A stretch of DNA of 64,000 bases from Pseudomonas solani (GTDB lineage Bacteria > Pseudomonadota > Gammaproteobacteria > Pseudomonadales > Pseudomonadaceae). The number at the start of each line of letters is the position of its first letter. The first letter of the stretch is position 1. Made by a program: the position numbers and the translations under genes. The notes under the pieces were generated by a model that saw only the letters and a list, made by a program, of their open reading frames with translations, was not told where the DNA came from and searched no databases. The stretch lies in the NCBI RefSeq assembly GCF_026072635.1, contig NZ_AP023081.1, forward strand, positions 4,398,501-4,462,500, given 5' to 3'. Shown piece after piece: positions 62,424-64,000 of this stretch.

Positions 62424-64000
62424 ATGAGCAAGCCTGAGACCCCCGCCGCCGCCAACTTCCTCCGCCCCATCGTCCAGGCCGACCTGGATGCCGGTACGCA
62501 CGCCAAGATCGTCACCCGCTTCCCGCCGGAGCCCAATGGCTACCTGCACATCGGCCATGCCAAGTCGATCTGCCTGAACTTCGGCCTGGCCCAGGAATTC
62601 GGCGGTGACTGCCACCTGCGCTTCGACGACACCAACCCGGCCAAGGAAGACCAGGAATACATCGACGCCATCGAAAGCGACGTGAAATGGCTGGGCTTCC
62701 AGTGGTCGGGCGAGGTGCGCTACGCCTCCAACTATTTCGACCAGCTGCACGCCTGGGCCATCGAGCTGATCAAGGCCGGCAAGGCGTTCGTCTGCGACCT
62801 CAACGCCGAAGAGATGCGTGAATACCGCGGCAGCCTGCACGAGGCGGGCAAGAACAGCCCGTTCCGCGAGCGCTCGGTGGAAGAGAACCTGGATCTGTTC
62901 GCCCGCATGAAGGCCGGCGAGTTCCCGGATGGCGCCCGCTCCCTGCGCGCCAAGATCGACATGGCCTCGCCGAACATCAACCTGCGCGACCCGATCCTCT
63001 ACCGCATCCGCCACGCCCATCACCACCAGACCGGCGACAAGTGGTGCATCTACCCCAGCTACGACTTCACCCACGGTCAGTCGGACGCCATCGAGGGCAT
63101 CACCCACTCCATCTGCACCCTGGAGTTCGAGGACCATCGCCCGCTCTACGAATGGTTCCTGGCCAACCTGCCGGTCCCCGCGCAGCCCCGCCAGTACGAG
63201 TTCTCGCGCCTGAACCTGAACTACACCATCACCAGCAAGCGCAAGCTCAAGCAACTGGTGGACGAGAAACACGTCAGCGGCTGGGACGACCCGCGCATGT
63301 CGACGCTCTCCGGCTACCGCCGTCGCGGCTACACCCCGGAATCGATCCGCAATTTCTGCGAGATGGTCGGCGTCAACCGTGCCAGCGGCGTGGTCGACAT
63401 CGGCATGCTGGAATTCAGCATCCGTGACCACCTGGACGCCACCGCGTCCCGCGCCATGTGCGTGCTCAAGCCGCTCAAGGTAGTGATCACCAACTACCCG
63501 GAAGGCCAGGTCGAGAACCTCGAACTGCCGCGCCACCCCAAGGAAGACATGGGCGTTCGCGCGCTGCCCTTCGCCCGCGAGATCTACATCGACGCCAGCG
63601 ACTTCGAAGAAGTCCCGCCGGCCGGCTTCAAGCGCCTGATCCCTGGTGGCGAAGTGCGCCTGCGCGGCAGCTACGTGATCCGCGCCGACGAAGCCATCAA
63701 GGATGCCGCCGGCAACATCGTCGAGCTGCTTTGCTCCTATGACGAGAACACCCTCGGCAAGAACCCCGAAGGCCGCAAGGTCAAGGGCGTGATCCACTGG
63801 GTGCCGGCCGAGGCCAGCGTCGAGTGCGAAGTGCGCCTGTACGACCGCCTGTTCCGTTCGGCGAACCCGGAGAAATCCGAAGAGGGCGGCAGCTTCCTCG
63901 ACAACATCAACCCCGAGTCGCTGGTGGTGCTCACCGGCTGCCGCGCCGAGCCGTCCCTGGCCAATGCGCAGCCCGAGGAGCGCTTCCAGTTCGAGCGCGA
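62424..64000 (+). CDS. glnS: Glutaminyl-tRNA synthetase (5' part, runs off the window)
   Basis: The first 525 residues of about 556. Class I synthetase: HIGH motif in PPEPNGYLHIGHAKS near residue 36 and the KMSKS-equivalent in YTITSKRKLKQL near residue 267. The C-terminal anticodon-binding beta barrels begin near residue 345. The frame stays open to the last base. Start at ATG 62424 with TAAGGAT upstream. Confidence 0.97.
   Translation, partial: MSKPETPAAANFLRPIVQADLDAGTHAKIVTRFPPEPNGYLHIGHAKSICLNFGLAQEFGGDCHLRFDDTNPAKEDQEYIDAIESDVKWLGFQWSGEVRYASNYFDQLHAWAIELIKAGKAFVCDLNAEEMREYRGSLHEAGKNSPFRERSVEENLDLFARMKAGEFPDGARSLRAKIDMASPNINLRDPILYRIRHAHHHQTGDKWCIYPSYDFTHGQSDAIEGITHSICTLEFEDHRPLYEWFLANLPVPAQPRQYEFSRLNLNYTITSKRKLKQLVDEKHVSGWDDPRMSTLSGYRRRGYTPESIRNFCEMVGVNRASGVVDIGMLEFSIRDHLDATASRAMCVLKPLKVVITNYPEGQVENLELPRHPKEDMGVRALPFAREIYIDASDFEEVPPAGFKRLIPGGEVRLRGSYVIRADEAIKDAAGNIVELLCSYDENTLGKNPEGRKVKGVIHWVPAEASVECEVRLYDRLFRSANPEKSEEGGSFLDNINPESLVVLTGCRAEPSLANAQPEERFQFER

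Overview
The window is GC-rich chromosomal DNA of a Pseudomonas. Gene content and order follow the P. aeruginosa PAO1 stretch from cysB (PA1754) to glnS (PA1794) closely: cysB, cysH, thrH, pabB, two MalT-like LuxR regulators, a secretion/outer-membrane cluster, an ATP-grasp/7TM/Zn-protease trio, ppsR-ppsA, rraA, cmaX-crfX-cmpX-sigX-oprF, cobA-nasC, a kinase-phosphatase, nasA, nasS-nasT, acnB, miaE, lpxH, ppiB, glnS. It is not PAO1 itself. A complete methylcitrate operon (gntR-prpB-prpC-acnD-prpF) sits between the Zn-protease gene and ppsR, the nitrite reductase nirBD pair expected beside nasC is replaced by one short FAD protein, and an accessory block lies between nasA and acnB. PAO1 locus numbers are from memory and come from gene order, not a search.

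Layout. 1-3.6 kb: sulfur assimilation (cysB end, a thioredoxin-fold protein, cysH), thrH and pabB. 3.7-14.6 kb: two overlapping MalT-type regulator genes, then five co-directional genes for a small secreted protein, a C39 peptidase, two outer-membrane barrels and a MalM-domain protein; this looks like one regulated envelope system of unknown function. 14.7-17.8 kb (minus): ATP-grasp ligase-like protein, 7TM transglutaminase-like protein and retropepsin-like protease. 18-24.9 kb: propionate catabolism through methylcitrate. 25-28.4 kb: PEP synthase and its regulator, divergent. 28.4-34.3 kb: hydrolase, Rieske protein, rraA, then the cell-envelope-stress cluster ending in oprF. 34.4-42.4 kb (minus): assimilatory nitrate operon. 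42.8-51.1 kb (minus): thioesterase, two PL7 alginate lyases, VOC protein, WYL regulator, esterase, alaC and a PLP decarboxylase. 51.3-53.1 kb: nasT and nasS. 53.3-64 kb: a small lipoprotein, acnB, a DUF1289 protein, a universal stress protein, miaE, an SPFH protein, lpxH, ppiB and the start of glnS.

Two things stand out. First, three leaders, before nasA, before the FAD subunit and before nasS, each combine a sigma-54 promoter (GG-N10-GC), two hairpins with six-base loops having A at position 1 and G at position 4, and an intrinsic terminator whose 5' arm overlaps the second hairpin. That is the RNA target of ANTAR antiterminators such as NasT, which is encoded here; the third copy implies that nasST controls itself. 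Second, two related non-coding elements of 540 and 571 bp (47785-48324 and 53672-54242) have inverted terminal repeats beginning GGCT and each is flanked by a perfect 8-bp target duplication (TTTTCTTT and AATGAATT). They share about 150 bp at one end and 128 bp at the other, with a divergent middle and no recognisable transposase. They look like MITE-like elements moved in trans.
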